NCBI RefSeq assembly: GCF_040545425.1
Contig: NZ_JBEPLW010000018.1
Reading direction: 5' to 3' (one strand)
Length of the DNA stretch: 50,672 nucleotides
Origin: Bhargavaea ullalensis
GTDB lineage: Bacteria > Bacillota > Bacilli > Bacillales_A > Planococcaceae
The notes under the pieces are model-generated. The model worked only from the letters and a program-made list of their open reading frames with translations. It was not told the DNA's origin and did no database searches. Both the position numbers and the translations under genes were made by a program. Shown here piece by piece: positions 16,503 through 24,142 of this stretch. Position 1 is the first letter of the stretch; each line of letters opens with the position of its first letter.

Positions 16503-16876
16503 ACATCATCTCCACCGACAAAGCGCCCGCGGCCATCGGGCCATACTCCCAGGGAATCGTAACGGGCGGCGTCGTCTACACATCGGGCCAGATCCCGCTC
16601 ACGCCGGAAGGCGGCCTCATCGACGGTTCCGTCGAAGAACAGACGCACCAGGTCTTCAAAAACCTCTCCGCTGTTCTGGAAGCGGGCGGTTCGTCGCTCG
16701 GCCGGGTCGTGAAAGCGACGGTATTCATCGCAGACATGAACGACTTCGGCACGATCAATGACATTTATGCTTCTTATTTCGGAGACCACAAGCCGGCCCG
16801 CTCCTGCGTGGAAGTGGCGCGTCTGCCAAAAGACGTCAAGGTGGAAATCGAAGCGGTCGCGCTCGTCAGCGAATAA
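16499..16876 (+). CDS. ridA: RidA family enamine/imine deaminase (YabJ)
   Basis: A 125-aa trimeric Rid/YjgF protein that hydrolyses reactive 2-aminoacrylate-type enamines made by PLP enzymes; the B. subtilis homologue YabJ is linked to purine regulation. Conserved features are KAPAAIGPYSQGI near the start, SGQIPLTP, and the catalytic-site arginine in PARSCVEVARLPKDV. The GTG start overlaps the purR stop, with AAGGCGG nine bases upstream, so purR and ridA are translationally coupled. A strong terminator follows. Confidence 0.96.
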   Translation: MNIISTDKAPAAIGPYSQGIVTGGVVYTSGQIPLTPEGGLIDGSVEEQTHQVFKNLSAVLEAGGSSLGRVVKATVFIADMNDFGTINDIYASYFGDHKPARSCVEVARLPKDVKVEIEAVALVSE

Positions 16877-16888
16877 CACGCCATCTGG

Positions 16889-16926
16889 GCGGCAGTTTTC
16901 CGGTTATCGGAAACTGCCGCTTTTTT
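16889..16926 (+). terminator. Rho-independent terminator after ridA
   Basis: GCGGCAGTTTTCCG pairs with CGGAAACTGCCGC (one bulged T), followed by six T. Confidence 0.9.
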
Positions 16927-16975
16927 CATTCCGCCATTTCATAAACGAATAGTTCAAAAATTTAGTATTGTAAGA

Positions 16976-17000
16976 AGGAGAATTTACCTTTATATTGAAT
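16976..17000 (+). promoter_or_regulatory. Putative sigma-H promoter of spoVG
   Basis: AGGAGAA, 14 bp, GAAT fits the sigma-H pattern (AGGAnnT then GAAT) 44 bp before spoVG. In B. subtilis spoVG is a classic sigma-H gene repressed by AbrB. Confidence 0.55.
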
Positions 17001-17043
17001 GTAGTATTTATAATGCCGGCACTGTGCGGAAGGTGGTGAGATT

Positions 17044-17328
17044 GTGGAAGTAACTGACGTAAGACTTCGTAGAGTTGAGACCGATGGCCGTATGCGCGCC
17101 ATTGCTTCCATCACGATCGATGAAGAGTTCGTCGTCCATGACATCCGGGTCATCGACGGAAATGATGGCCTGTTCGTGGCCATGCCGAGCAAGCGGACGC
17201 CGGACGGCGAGTTCCGCGACATCGCGCATCCGATCAATCCCGGCTCCAGGCAGAAGATCCAGGATGCCGTCCTCGGAGCCTACCATCTTACAAAAGAAGA
17301 ACCGACACTTGAAGAGGCGGGGGCCTGA
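17044..17328 (+). CDS. spoVG: Septation regulator SpoVG
   Basis: SpoVG is a 94-aa nucleic-acid-binding regulator that affects asymmetric septation, virulence and cell-wall genes in Firmicutes. The N-terminus MEVTDVRLRRV and the RAIASIT, FVVHDIRVI and AMPSKRTPDGEFRDI segments are almost identical to the Bacillus protein. The GTG start has AAGGTGGTGAG directly upstream. A sigma-H-like promoter precedes it. In Bacillus glmU follows; here a PBP gene is inserted in between. Confidence 0.97.
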   Translation: MEVTDVRLRRVETDGRMRAIASITIDEEFVVHDIRVIDGNDGLFVAMPSKRTPDGEFRDIAHPINPGSRQKIQDAVLGAYHLTKEEPTLEEAGA

Positions 17329-17422
17329 TCCTTGCCGAAGCCGTCCCGTATCGGGGCGGTTTATTTCTTTTTCCCGAAACCGTTTTGCTGATAAGATGGA
17401 AAAAGAAATAAGGGGGATCAGA

Positions 17423-19444
17423 ATGAAGAAGATTGTACAGTGCATGTTGTTTCTGGGGCTGCTCACCGCACTTTCGGCATGCGGGGACAAGGTGACACCG
17501 GAAGACCGGCTGTCCGACTATATCGGCCACTGGAATGACGGGAAATTCACCGAGATGTATGATGACTATCTGACCAAAGAATCAATTGACGCCTATTCAG
17601 AAAAAGACTTTGCCGAACGCCAGGAACAGCTCCAAAAAGACCTGGCGATCGAAAACCTGAAAGTCACTTATACAAAACCGGAAAAAGGGACGAAGTGGGA
17701 CAAGGAACAGCCCGCCGAGTTTCCCATCACTGTGAAGATGGACACGGCAGCCGGACCGGTGGAATTTGAAAAGACGGCGAAGCTTTTGTATGAGGAACGG
17801 GGGAAAAAGAAGAACTGGTATGTAGATTGGGATCCTTCCTACATCTTCCCCGATCTCGGACCGGAAGACGAAATCGGCATCAGCCGTAAAAAGGCGGCCC
17901 GCGGGGAAATTTTGGACCGAAACGGAAATCCGATGGCTGCAAACGGAACGGGCTACAACATCGGCATCGTGCCCGAAAAACTGACCGATGAATCCAAAAA
18001 AGCGGAAATCGCCTCGCTGCTCGGCACGACCGTGGAAGCGATTGACGCAAAGCTCGGTCAAAAATGGGTCAAGCCGGATCTGTTCGTGCCGATCGGCAAG
18101 GTGTCCAAGGATGACGGGGAACGGATTGAAAAGCTTGTGGCCATACCGGGCGTCGGCGCACAGGAAACTCCGATGCGCGTGTATCCGTACGGGCCGGCGG
18201 CAGCCCATCTCACCGGCTACATCGGGTCAATCTCCGCAGAGCAGCTTGAAAAGCTGAAGGACAAAGGATACACCGAAACAGACCAGGTCGGCCGCAGGGG
18301 GCTGGAAAGCATCCTGGAAGACCGGCTGCACGGAAAAGACGGAATCAGCATCTATGTCAAAAAAGCGGGGGAAAATGCGGAAACCGTGACCATTGCCGAG
18401 AAAGCGCCGGAAGACGGGGAAACGATCCGGCTGACGATCGACGCGGCAATTCAGAAGGCGGCCTATGATGCGATGAAGGGCGAGCCGGGAACCGCGGCGT
18501 CGGTCGCCCCGGCCAGCGGGGAAGTCCTGGCGCTCGTCTCTTCCCCCGCCTACAACCCGAATGAATTCATCACGGGCGTGAGCGGGGAGCGCTACAAAGC
18601 GCTGGAAGAAGATGAAAACACCCCGCTGTTCAACCGGTTCGCCCAGAGCTACGCGCCGGGTTCCGCGCTCAAGCCGATCACGGCGGCCATCGGCATGGAA
18701 GCCGGCACGCTCAATCCGGCGGAGGGCCTGACGATCAACGGCAAGACGTGGCAAAAAGATTCGTCGTGGGGCGCCTACCGGGTTTCCCGTCTCCACGACG
18801 AGGCGCCGAACCCGGTCGATCTGAATAAAGCGCTGATCTACTCCGACAACATCTATTTCGCCCGGCAGGCACTCGCAATGGGCAAGGATGCCTTCACCGC
18901 GGGACTGGCGAAGTTCGGCTTCGGCGAAGAAATCCCGCTCGCGGTGATGGACTTGAAGCCGTCCCAGATTTCCAATGACGGCAAGATCGGATCTGAAGGA
19001 CAACTGGCGGACACGTCATTCGGACAGGGACAGATGCTCGTGAACATCCTGCATCTCGCCTCGATGTATGAACCGTTCCTGACAGACGGGACGATGTACA
19101 AGCCGGTGCTTCTCCTGGATGAAGAAGAACCGCAACCGTGGAAAGAACAGATCCTGTCCGCGGACACGGCCTCGACGATCAGGACGATCCTGAGAAACGT
19201 CGTCCTGGACGGTTTTGCGCAGTCTGCGAACCTGGACGACATTCCAATCGCCGGCAAGACCGGAACGGCCGAACTGAAGTCGGCCGGCGAGACGAGCGGC
19301 AAGGAAAACGGCTATTTCGTGTCGTACAATCAAGACAACCCGGCCTTTATCCTCGCCATGATGGTGGAGGGCGTCGAGGACAACGGGGGCAGCGGGTACG
19401 TCGCCGGCATGGCGGCGGACGTCTACCGCAGTGTAGCCCCGTAA
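17423..19444 (+). CDS. Class B penicillin-binding protein, lipoprotein with NTF2-like domain
   Basis: A 673-aa peptidoglycan DD-transpeptidase. It begins with a lipoprotein signal (lipobox LSAC, C20), then an NTF2-like MecA-N-type domain (about 25-150), a dimerisation domain (about 155-330) and a transpeptidase domain with SALK (S414, K417), SDN (474-476) and KTG (612-614). This layout matches B. subtilis PBP3 (PbpC) and the low-affinity PBP2a group. ATG 17423 follows AGGGGG. It has no counterpart between spoVG and glmU in B. subtilis, so it is an insertion or relocation. Low beta-lactam affinity is an inference from family architecture only. Confidence 0.9.
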   Translation: MKKIVQCMLFLGLLTALSACGDKVTPEDRLSDYIGHWNDGKFTEMYDDYLTKESIDAYSEKDFAERQEQLQKDLAIENLKVTYTKPEKGTKWDKEQPAEFPITVKMDTAAGPVEFEKTAKLLYEERGKKKNWYVDWDPSYIFPDLGPEDEIGISRKKAARGEILDRNGNPMAANGTGYNIGIVPEKLTDESKKAEIASLLGTTVEAIDAKLGQKWVKPDLFVPIGKVSKDDGERIEKLVAIPGVGAQETPMRVYPYGPAAAHLTGYIGSISAEQLEKLKDKGYTETDQVGRRGLESILEDRLHGKDGISIYVKKAGENAETVTIAEKAPEDGETIRLTIDAAIQKAAYDAMKGEPGTAASVAPASGEVLALVSSPAYNPNEFITGVSGERYKALEEDENTPLFNRFAQSYAPGSALKPITAAIGMEAGTLNPAEGLTINGKTWQKDSSWGAYRVSRLHDEAPNPVDLNKALIYSDNIYFARQALAMGKDAFTAGLAKFGFGEEIPLAVMDLKPSQISNDGKIGSEGQLADTSFGQGQMLVNILHLASMYEPFLTDGTMYKPVLLLDEEEPQPWKEQILSADTASTIRTILRNVVLDGFAQSANLDDIPIAGKTGTAELKSAGETSGKENGYFVSYNQDNPAFILAMMVEGVEDNGGSGYVAGMAADVYRSVAP

Positions 19445-19457
19445 AAAGGCAGAAAGA

Positions 19458-19500
19458 GGCAGGCATGGTCCGTTCGGCGGGCGGCCTGCTTTTTTCTTTC
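19458..19500 (+). terminator. Probable terminator after the PBP gene
   Basis: GGCAGGC and GCCTGC can pair across an 18-base loop and are followed by TTTTTTCTTTC. The stem is short. Confidence 0.5.
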
Positions 19501-19586
19501 AGGCCGCGAAGCCTTCCGGAGCGGCGGGGCTTTTCCTGTTTTGAACCGGACTGCAGGATGATTGTCAAGACTCGCTCCCGAATTTG

Positions 19587-19615
19587 TTGAAAAAAAGCGT
19601 GTTTTCGTCTATCGT
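19587..19615 (+). promoter_or_regulatory. Sigma-A promoter of glmU-prs
   Basis: TTGAAA, 17 bp, TATCGT, 36 bp before the glmU start. Confidence 0.6.
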
Positions 19616-19650
19616 TAATTAGAAGAAAACGATGATTGGGGACTTGCCTG

Positions 19651-21039
19651 ATGACAAATACATATGCAGTGGTGCTGGCTGCCGGCCAGGGCACCCGCAT
19701 GAAGTCTAAAAAATATAAAGTACTTCATCCGGTATGCGGAAAACCGATGGTCAGCCATGTTATTGACCATATCCGGGGACTGGGTGCGGACCGCATCGTC
19801 ACCGTCGTCGGCTACGGCGCGGAGCTCGTCGAAGAGGAAGTCGGGGAGCGCAGCGAGTTCGTCCTGCAGGCTGAACAGCTTGGGACGGGCCACGCGGTGC
19901 AGCAGGCGGAGGAGATGATCGGCGACCTTGACGGAACGACGATCGTCGTGTGCGGCGACACGCCGCTGATCACGCCGGAGACGATGGCGGCGCTCGTCGC
20001 GCACCACAACGATACGGGTGCGAAGGCGACCATCCTGACCGCCTATGCGGACGATCCGACCGGCTACGGGCGCGTCATCCGCGACGAATCAGGCCATGTG
20101 CTCCGGATCGTGGAACAAAAAGACGCATCGGAAGCAGAAAAACAGGTCAAGGAAATCAATACCGGCACGTACTGCTTCGACAACCGCACTTTGTTCGACA
20201 CGCTGCGCAAAGTCGGCAACGACAATGCCCAGGGCGAGTATTACCTCCCGGACGTGTTCGGCATCCTGCAGACCGGAGGAGAGACGATCGCCGCCTTCGC
20301 GACCGCCGACTTTGAAGAGACGCTCGGCGTCAATGACCGGGTCGTCCTCGCAGAAGCGGAGCGGGTCATGAGGAAGCGAATTGCCGAACACCATATGCGG
20401 AACGGCGTGTCGATCATTGACCCGTCGTCCACCTACATCAGTGCGGATGCAGAAATCGGCCGGGACACGGTTCTTCTTCCCGGCACGATGATCGAAGGCA
20501 AGACGATCATCGGCGAAGACTGCATGATCGGACCGAACAGCCAGATCACCGAGAGCGCCGTCTCGGACCGCGCCGTCATCCGCCAGTCCGTCGTCATCGC
20601 GAGCAGGATCGGCGAAGATGCCGCGGTCGGGCCGTTCGCGCATATCCGGCCGGACACAGAACTCGGCAGCAGCGTGAAGATCGGCAACTTCGTCGAAGTG
20701 AAGAAGTCGGTGCTCGGCAACGGCAGCAAAGTGTCGCATCTGAGCTATATCGGGGACGCCGACATCGGGGAGCGCGTGAACATGGGCTGCGGGACGATCA
20801 CCGTCAATTACGATGGGACGAATAAATACCGCACGACCGTGGAGGACGATGCGTTCGTCGGCTGCAACTCGAATCTCGTCGCACCGGTCACCGTCGGAAA
20901 AGGGGCTTATGTGGCAGCCGGATCGACCGTCACAAAAAATGTTCCGAAAGAAGCCCTTGCAATTGCCCGCTCCAGGCAGGAAAATAAGGAAGGCTATGTC
21001 CATAAACTGAACAAGAAGCGACCAGGAGGAGCAGACTAA
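19651..21039 (+). CDS. glmU: Bifunctional UDP-GlcNAc pyrophosphorylase / GlcN-1-P acetyltransferase
   Basis: GlmU acetylates glucosamine-1-phosphate and then makes UDP-GlcNAc, the precursor of peptidoglycan and teichoic acid linkage units. The 462-aa enzyme has the nucleotidyltransferase motif LAAGQGTRMKSK (9-20) in its N-terminal half and a left-handed beta-helix of hexapeptide repeats from about residue 250 (I-G-x-x-x-V type steps) with the acetyl-CoA site near its end. ATG 19651 is chosen; TTG 19636 is in frame but adds residues unlike the family. prs follows after three bases, so the two form an operon. Confidence 0.97.
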   Translation: MTNTYAVVLAAGQGTRMKSKKYKVLHPVCGKPMVSHVIDHIRGLGADRIVTVVGYGAELVEEEVGERSEFVLQAEQLGTGHAVQQAEEMIGDLDGTTIVVCGDTPLITPETMAALVAHHNDTGAKATILTAYADDPTGYGRVIRDESGHVLRIVEQKDASEAEKQVKEINTGTYCFDNRTLFDTLRKVGNDNAQGEYYLPDVFGILQTGGETIAAFATADFEETLGVNDRVVLAEAERVMRKRIAEHHMRNGVSIIDPSSTYISADAEIGRDTVLLPGTMIEGKTIIGEDCMIGPNSQITESAVSDRAVIRQSVVIASRIGEDAAVGPFAHIRPDTELGSSVKIGNFVEVKKSVLGNGSKVSHLSYIGDADIGERVNMGCGTITVNYDGTNKYRTTVEDDAFVGCNSNLVAPVTVGKGAYVAAGSTVTKNVPKEALAIARSRQENKEGYVHKLNKKRPGGAD

Positions 21040-21042
21040 CAA

Positions 21043-22002
21043 ATGGCGAATCATTATCCGAACGACAAACTGAAGATCTTTTCGTTGAACTCCAACGAAT
21101 CATTGGCGCGGGAAGTGGCAGAAGAGATCGGCCGCCCGCTCGGAAAATGCTCGGTCAACCGTTTCAGCGACGGTGAAGTCCAGATCAACATCGAGGAAAG
21201 CATCCGGGGCTGCGATGTGTTCATCATCCAGTCGACATCCGCGCCGGTCAACGAAAACCTGATGGAGCTGCTCATCATGGTCGATGCCGTCAAGCGCGCT
21301 TCCGCACGGACGATCAATGTCGTCATGCCGTATTACGGCTATGCGCGCCAGGACCGGAAAGCGCGTGCCCGCGAGCCGATCACCGCGAAGCTCGTCGCAA
21401 ACCTGCTCGAGACTGCGGGCGCGACGCGTGTCATCGCGCTCGACCTGCATGCACCTCAGATCCAGGGCTTCTTCGACATCCTGATCGACCACCTCGTCGC
21501 TGTGCCGATCCTGTCCGATTACTTTGAAGCAAAAGACATCAACAACGAAGAGCTCGTCATCGTCTCCCCTGACCATGGCGGCGTGACCCGCGCCCGCAAG
21601 ATGGCCGACCGCCTCAAGGCGCCGATCGCCATCATCGACAAACGCCGCCCGCGTCCGAATGTCGCGGAAGTGATGAACATCGTCGGGAACGTCGAAGGCA
21701 AGACGGCCATCCTGATCGACGACATCATCGACACCGCCGGCACGATCACGATCGCGGCCAATGCGCTCGTCGAGAGCGGCGCCAAGGAAGTGTACGCATG
21801 CTGCACGCATCCGGTCCTCTCCGGCCCCGCGATCGAGCGCATCGACAATTCCAAGATCAAGGAGCTCGTCATCACCAATTCGATCGAGTTGTCTGAAGAG
21901 AAGCAGTCGCCGAAGATCAAAGAACTCTCCGTCGCCCCGCTCCTCGCCGACGCCATCATCCGCGTCTTCGAAAACAAATCCGTCAGCACGCTCTTCATCT
22001 GA
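21043..22002 (+). CDS. prs: Ribose-phosphate pyrophosphokinase
   Basis: Makes PRPP from ribose-5-phosphate and ATP, feeding purine, pyrimidine, histidine, tryptophan and NAD synthesis. The 319-aa protein is highly conserved: FSDGEVQINIEES, PYYGYARQDRKARAREPI in the ATP-binding flexible loop region, and the PRPP motif ILIDDIIDTAGT (about 224-235). An AGGAGGA site lies 12 bases before the ATG inside the glmU-prs junction. A good terminator follows. PRPP is also the effector of PurR, encoded about 5 kb upstream. Confidence 0.98.
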   Translation: MANHYPNDKLKIFSLNSNESLAREVAEEIGRPLGKCSVNRFSDGEVQINIEESIRGCDVFIIQSTSAPVNENLMELLIMVDAVKRASARTINVVMPYYGYARQDRKARAREPITAKLVANLLETAGATRVIALDLHAPQIQGFFDILIDHLVAVPILSDYFEAKDINNEELVIVSPDHGGVTRARKMADRLKAPIAIIDKRRPRPNVAEVMNIVGNVEGKTAILIDDIIDTAGTITIAANALVESGAKEVYACCTHPVLSGPAIERIDNSKIKELVITNSIELSEEKQSPKIKELSVAPLLADAIIRVFENKSVSTLFI

Positions 22003-22012
22003 TGAGCCAGAG

Positions 22013-22059
22013 AACCCGACCGGCTGCGCAGCCCCCAAACTGCCCCGGCGGGTTTTTTT
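22013..22059 (+). terminator. Rho-independent terminator after prs
   Basis: AACCCGACCGG pairs with CCGGCGGGTT across a 21-base loop that holds a small CTGCGCAG stem; a T-run follows. Confidence 0.8.
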
Positions 22060-22159
22060 ATTCAAGCGCGATGGCTCAAGCAAATGATCATCTTCAAAAC
22101 ATGAATAGATCTGTTGAGTCTGAGCATTTTCTGCTTTTCAATCAGCACAAATTTATAAG

Positions 22160-22316
22160 GTAGTTGATTGGAGCGGAGGGCGGCGACTCCTGCGGGAACA
22201 GCATTTCCGTGTCCAATAGCGAAGCGTTGGACAACATGCGCGCCAGGGAGCGGCAGCGGACGAGGAGACGGAAGCCATGCCCGCGAAAAGCGTCCGCCCG
22301 CAGCAGAAACCAACAC
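22160..22316. repeat. Copy of the dispersed Bacillales structured intergenic repeat
   Basis: Starts GTTGATTGGAGCGGAGGGC, continues GACTCCTGCGGGAACAGC and ends with CCCGCGAAAAGCG, CAGCAGAAACCAAC. The two ends are imperfect inverted copies (GTTGATT...GGAGCG against CGCAGCAGAAACCAAC). I recognise this consensus from many Bacillaceae and Planococcaceae genomes, where it recurs in intergenic DNA and folds as RNA or hairpin DNA. A GTGTCCAATAGCG...CGTTGGACAAC hairpin lies inside. It sits between the prs terminator and the ctc promoter. Function is unknown. Confidence 0.75.
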
Positions 22317-22412
22317 GCTCCCGACCCTTCCCTCCAGACTAGCCCCCGTCACGCCGGGTGCCCGCAGGTTTTCTTCCCAGAGGATCCACGTCACGAAAGT
22401 TTTTGCTGAAAT

Positions 22413-22438
22413 GTTTGAACCCTTTCTCGTTGGGGTAT
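22413..22438 (+). promoter_or_regulatory. Sigma-B promoter of ctc
   Basis: GTTTGA, 14 bp, GGGTAT matches the general-stress sigma-B consensus (GTTTAA, 12-15, GGGTAT) with one mismatch. It lies 37 bp before ctc, the gene where sigma-B promoters were first defined in B. subtilis. Confidence 0.85.
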
Positions 22439-22474
22439 ACGTATTGTTAGAGAATAAATGGGATGGTGACTTGT

Positions 22475-23122
22475 ATGGTACAGACGATCAAAGCAGAGCG
22501 AAGAGAAGGTTCCAAACGGTCAGATCTATCGGCATTGCGAAACGGGGGGTACATACCGGCGGTCGTGTACGGATACCAGCTGGAAAATGTGCCGGTATCG
22601 GTCAACGAGCGGGACCTGATGATGACGCTCCGTGAGGTCGGGCGCAACGGCGTCATCCGGCTTGAAGTGGAAGGGCGTCCGGTCAATGTAATCCTGAACG
22701 ACTACCAGGCGGACGTGCTGAAGGGCGATATCCGCCACGCCGACTTCCTCGCCATCAACATGGATACGGCGATGGAAGCGGAAGTCTCGATCACGCTCGT
22801 CGGTGATGAAGATGCGCCGGGCGTCAAGGAAGGCGGCACGATCACCCAGCCGCTCTGGACAGTGAACGTCAGCGCGAAACCTTCGGACATGCCGGAAACC
22901 CTGGAAGTCGATGTATCGGACCTGCAGGTCGGCGAGACACTGACGGTCGGAGACGTGAAAGGCAAATGGAACGTGGAAGTGACGGATGAAGACGATACGG
23001 TGCTCGTCACAATCACGGCGCCGCGCACGCAGGAGGAGCTCGACTCGCTTGACGATGAATCCGAGGAACCGTCTGCAGAGCCGGAAGTGGTCGGCGAAAA
23101 AGGCGAATCCGGAGACGAATGA
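22475..23122 (+). CDS. ctc: 50S ribosomal protein L25/general stress protein Ctc
   Basis: Ctc binds 5S rRNA on the large subunit and is induced by stress in Bacillus. The 215-aa protein has the N-terminal L25 5S-binding domain (KAERREGSKRSDLSALRNGG to about residue 90) and the C-terminal TL5/CTC beta domain, followed by an acidic Glu/Asp-rich tail (from about 190). ATG 22475 is preceded by GGGATGGTG; an in-frame codon 12 bases earlier is less likely. The sigma-B promoter upstream predicts stress control. A terminator separates it from pth. Confidence 0.95.
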   Translation: MVQTIKAERREGSKRSDLSALRNGGYIPAVVYGYQLENVPVSVNERDLMMTLREVGRNGVIRLEVEGRPVNVILNDYQADVLKGDIRHADFLAINMDTAMEAEVSITLVGDEDAPGVKEGGTITQPLWTVNVSAKPSDMPETLEVDVSDLQVGETLTVGDVKGKWNVEVTDEDDTVLVTITAPRTQEELDSLDDESEEPSAEPEVVGEKGESGDE

Positions 23123-23131
23123 CCCGAACAG

Positions 23132-23165
23132 AAAAGGCTGCCGCATTGACGGCGGCCCTTTTTGT
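23132..23165 (+). terminator. Rho-independent terminator after ctc
   Basis: GGCTGCCG pairs with CGGCGGCC (one mismatch) around a short loop; CTTTTTG follows. Confidence 0.75.
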
Positions 23166-23184
23166 CTGTTCTTTCCGTGCAATA

Positions 23185-23193
23185 TGCTAAAAT
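23185..23193 (+). promoter_or_regulatory. Extended -10 promoter of pth
   Basis: TGCTAAAAT, 33 bp before pth; a TTGTCT lies 20 bp upstream, too far for a standard -35. Confidence 0.45.
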
Positions 23194-23225
23194 GGGAAGC
23201 ATCACCGCCATAGAGGAAGATGAGG

Positions 23226-23789
23226 ATGAAAATGATCGTCGGGCTCGGAAATCCGGGCCGGCAATACGAACGGACGCGCCACAATATCGGTTTTGACACC
23301 GTCGATCTGCTTGCAGACCGCTGGGGCGCATCCCTGAATCAGACCAAATACAACGGCATGTATGCAACGGTGCACCGTCCGGAAGGCAAGGCGCTGCTCG
23401 TCAAGCCGCTCACGTTCATGAACCTTTCGGGAGAATGCGTCCGTCCGATGATGGATTACTTCGACATCGCGGATGAGGATCTCGTCGTCATCTACGATGA
23501 TCTCGACCTCCCGCCCGGGAAGCTCCGGCTCCGGCAGAGGGGCAGCGGCGGCGGGCACAACGGCATGAAGTCAATCATCCGTCACCTCGGCTCGCAGGAA
23601 TTCAACCGCATCCGCGTCGGGATCGGGCGCCCCGACGGTCCGATGGCCATCACGGACTATGTCCTCTCCCGGTTTTCAAAAGAGGAAGAGCCGGTCATGC
23701 AGGATGCCGCCGGCCAGGCGGCGGATGCGTGCGAGGCGTTCCTTTCCAGGGACTTCCTTGACTTGATGAACGATTTCAATGCGCGCTGA
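23226..23789 (+). CDS. pth: Peptidyl-tRNA hydrolase
   Basis: Pth (SpoVC in Bacillus) recycles peptidyl-tRNA that drops off ribosomes. The 187-aa enzyme has IVGLGNPGRQYERTRHNIGF with the catalytic His (H19) and Asn (N20), PLTFMNLSGE, YDDLDLPPGKLRLR and GGHNGMKS. Several in-frame ATG codons occur (23220, 23226, 23232); 23226 has GAGGA eight bases upstream and gives the usual N-terminus. fin and mfd follow in the Bacillus order. Confidence 0.97.
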   Translation: MKMIVGLGNPGRQYERTRHNIGFDTVDLLADRWGASLNQTKYNGMYATVHRPEGKALLVKPLTFMNLSGECVRPMMDYFDIADEDLVVIYDDLDLPPGKLRLRQRGSGGGHNGMKSIIRHLGSQEFNRIRVGIGRPDGPMAITDYVLSRFSKEEEPVMQDAAGQAADACEAFLSRDFLDLMNDFNAR

Positions 23790-23848
23790 GCATAACCCCG
23801 CCCCTTACCGCCTATACTGACGGAAAAGGGAAGGAGGGGCCGCCCGAG

Positions 23849-24076
23849 ATGGCGATCCGTTATCACTGCCGTCATTGCGAGACGGAGGTCGGCCGGCTCC
23901 CGTTCGGTTCCGCCGAAGAGGTGCGGACCCTGCACCGTCTGGCGGACGGGGAAGCGGTGGACTTCATCACCGAAGAGGAGGACGGCGAAGTGACCGTGCA
24001 GTGCATCTGTGAGCATTGCCAGCAGTCGCTCGACCGGTTTCCCGACTACTACGCACTGCAGAAATGGCTGCAATGA
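23849..24076 (+). CDS. fin: Anti-sigma-F factor Fin
   Basis: Fin (YabK) binds sigma-F late in forespore development and helps the switch to sigma-G in B. subtilis. The 75-aa product is a small zinc-binding protein with CxxC pairs C7/C10 and C54/C57, plus the DRFPDYY segment close to the Bacillus DRNPHYH. AAGGAGGGG precedes the ATG. It is followed 66 bp later by mfd, as in Bacillus. A sigma-F promoter is expected but I could not place one with confidence in the 59-bp gap after pth. Confidence 0.93.
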   Translation: MAIRYHCRHCETEVGRLPFGSAEEVRTLHRLADGEAVDFITEEEDGEVTVQCICEHCQQSLDRFPDYYALQKWLQ

Positions 24077-24142
24077 GCCGTTGCTTTGGCACCGTGTCCG
24101 GTGTCCAAGGCTTTTTCTGTTTTCTTTGAAAGGATGGAACGC

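Noticed and set aside
22164..22409. Small plus-strand protein in the prs-ctc gap
   Set aside because: The frame lies inside the structured repeat, has biased Arg/Ser composition and no convincing ribosome-binding site.
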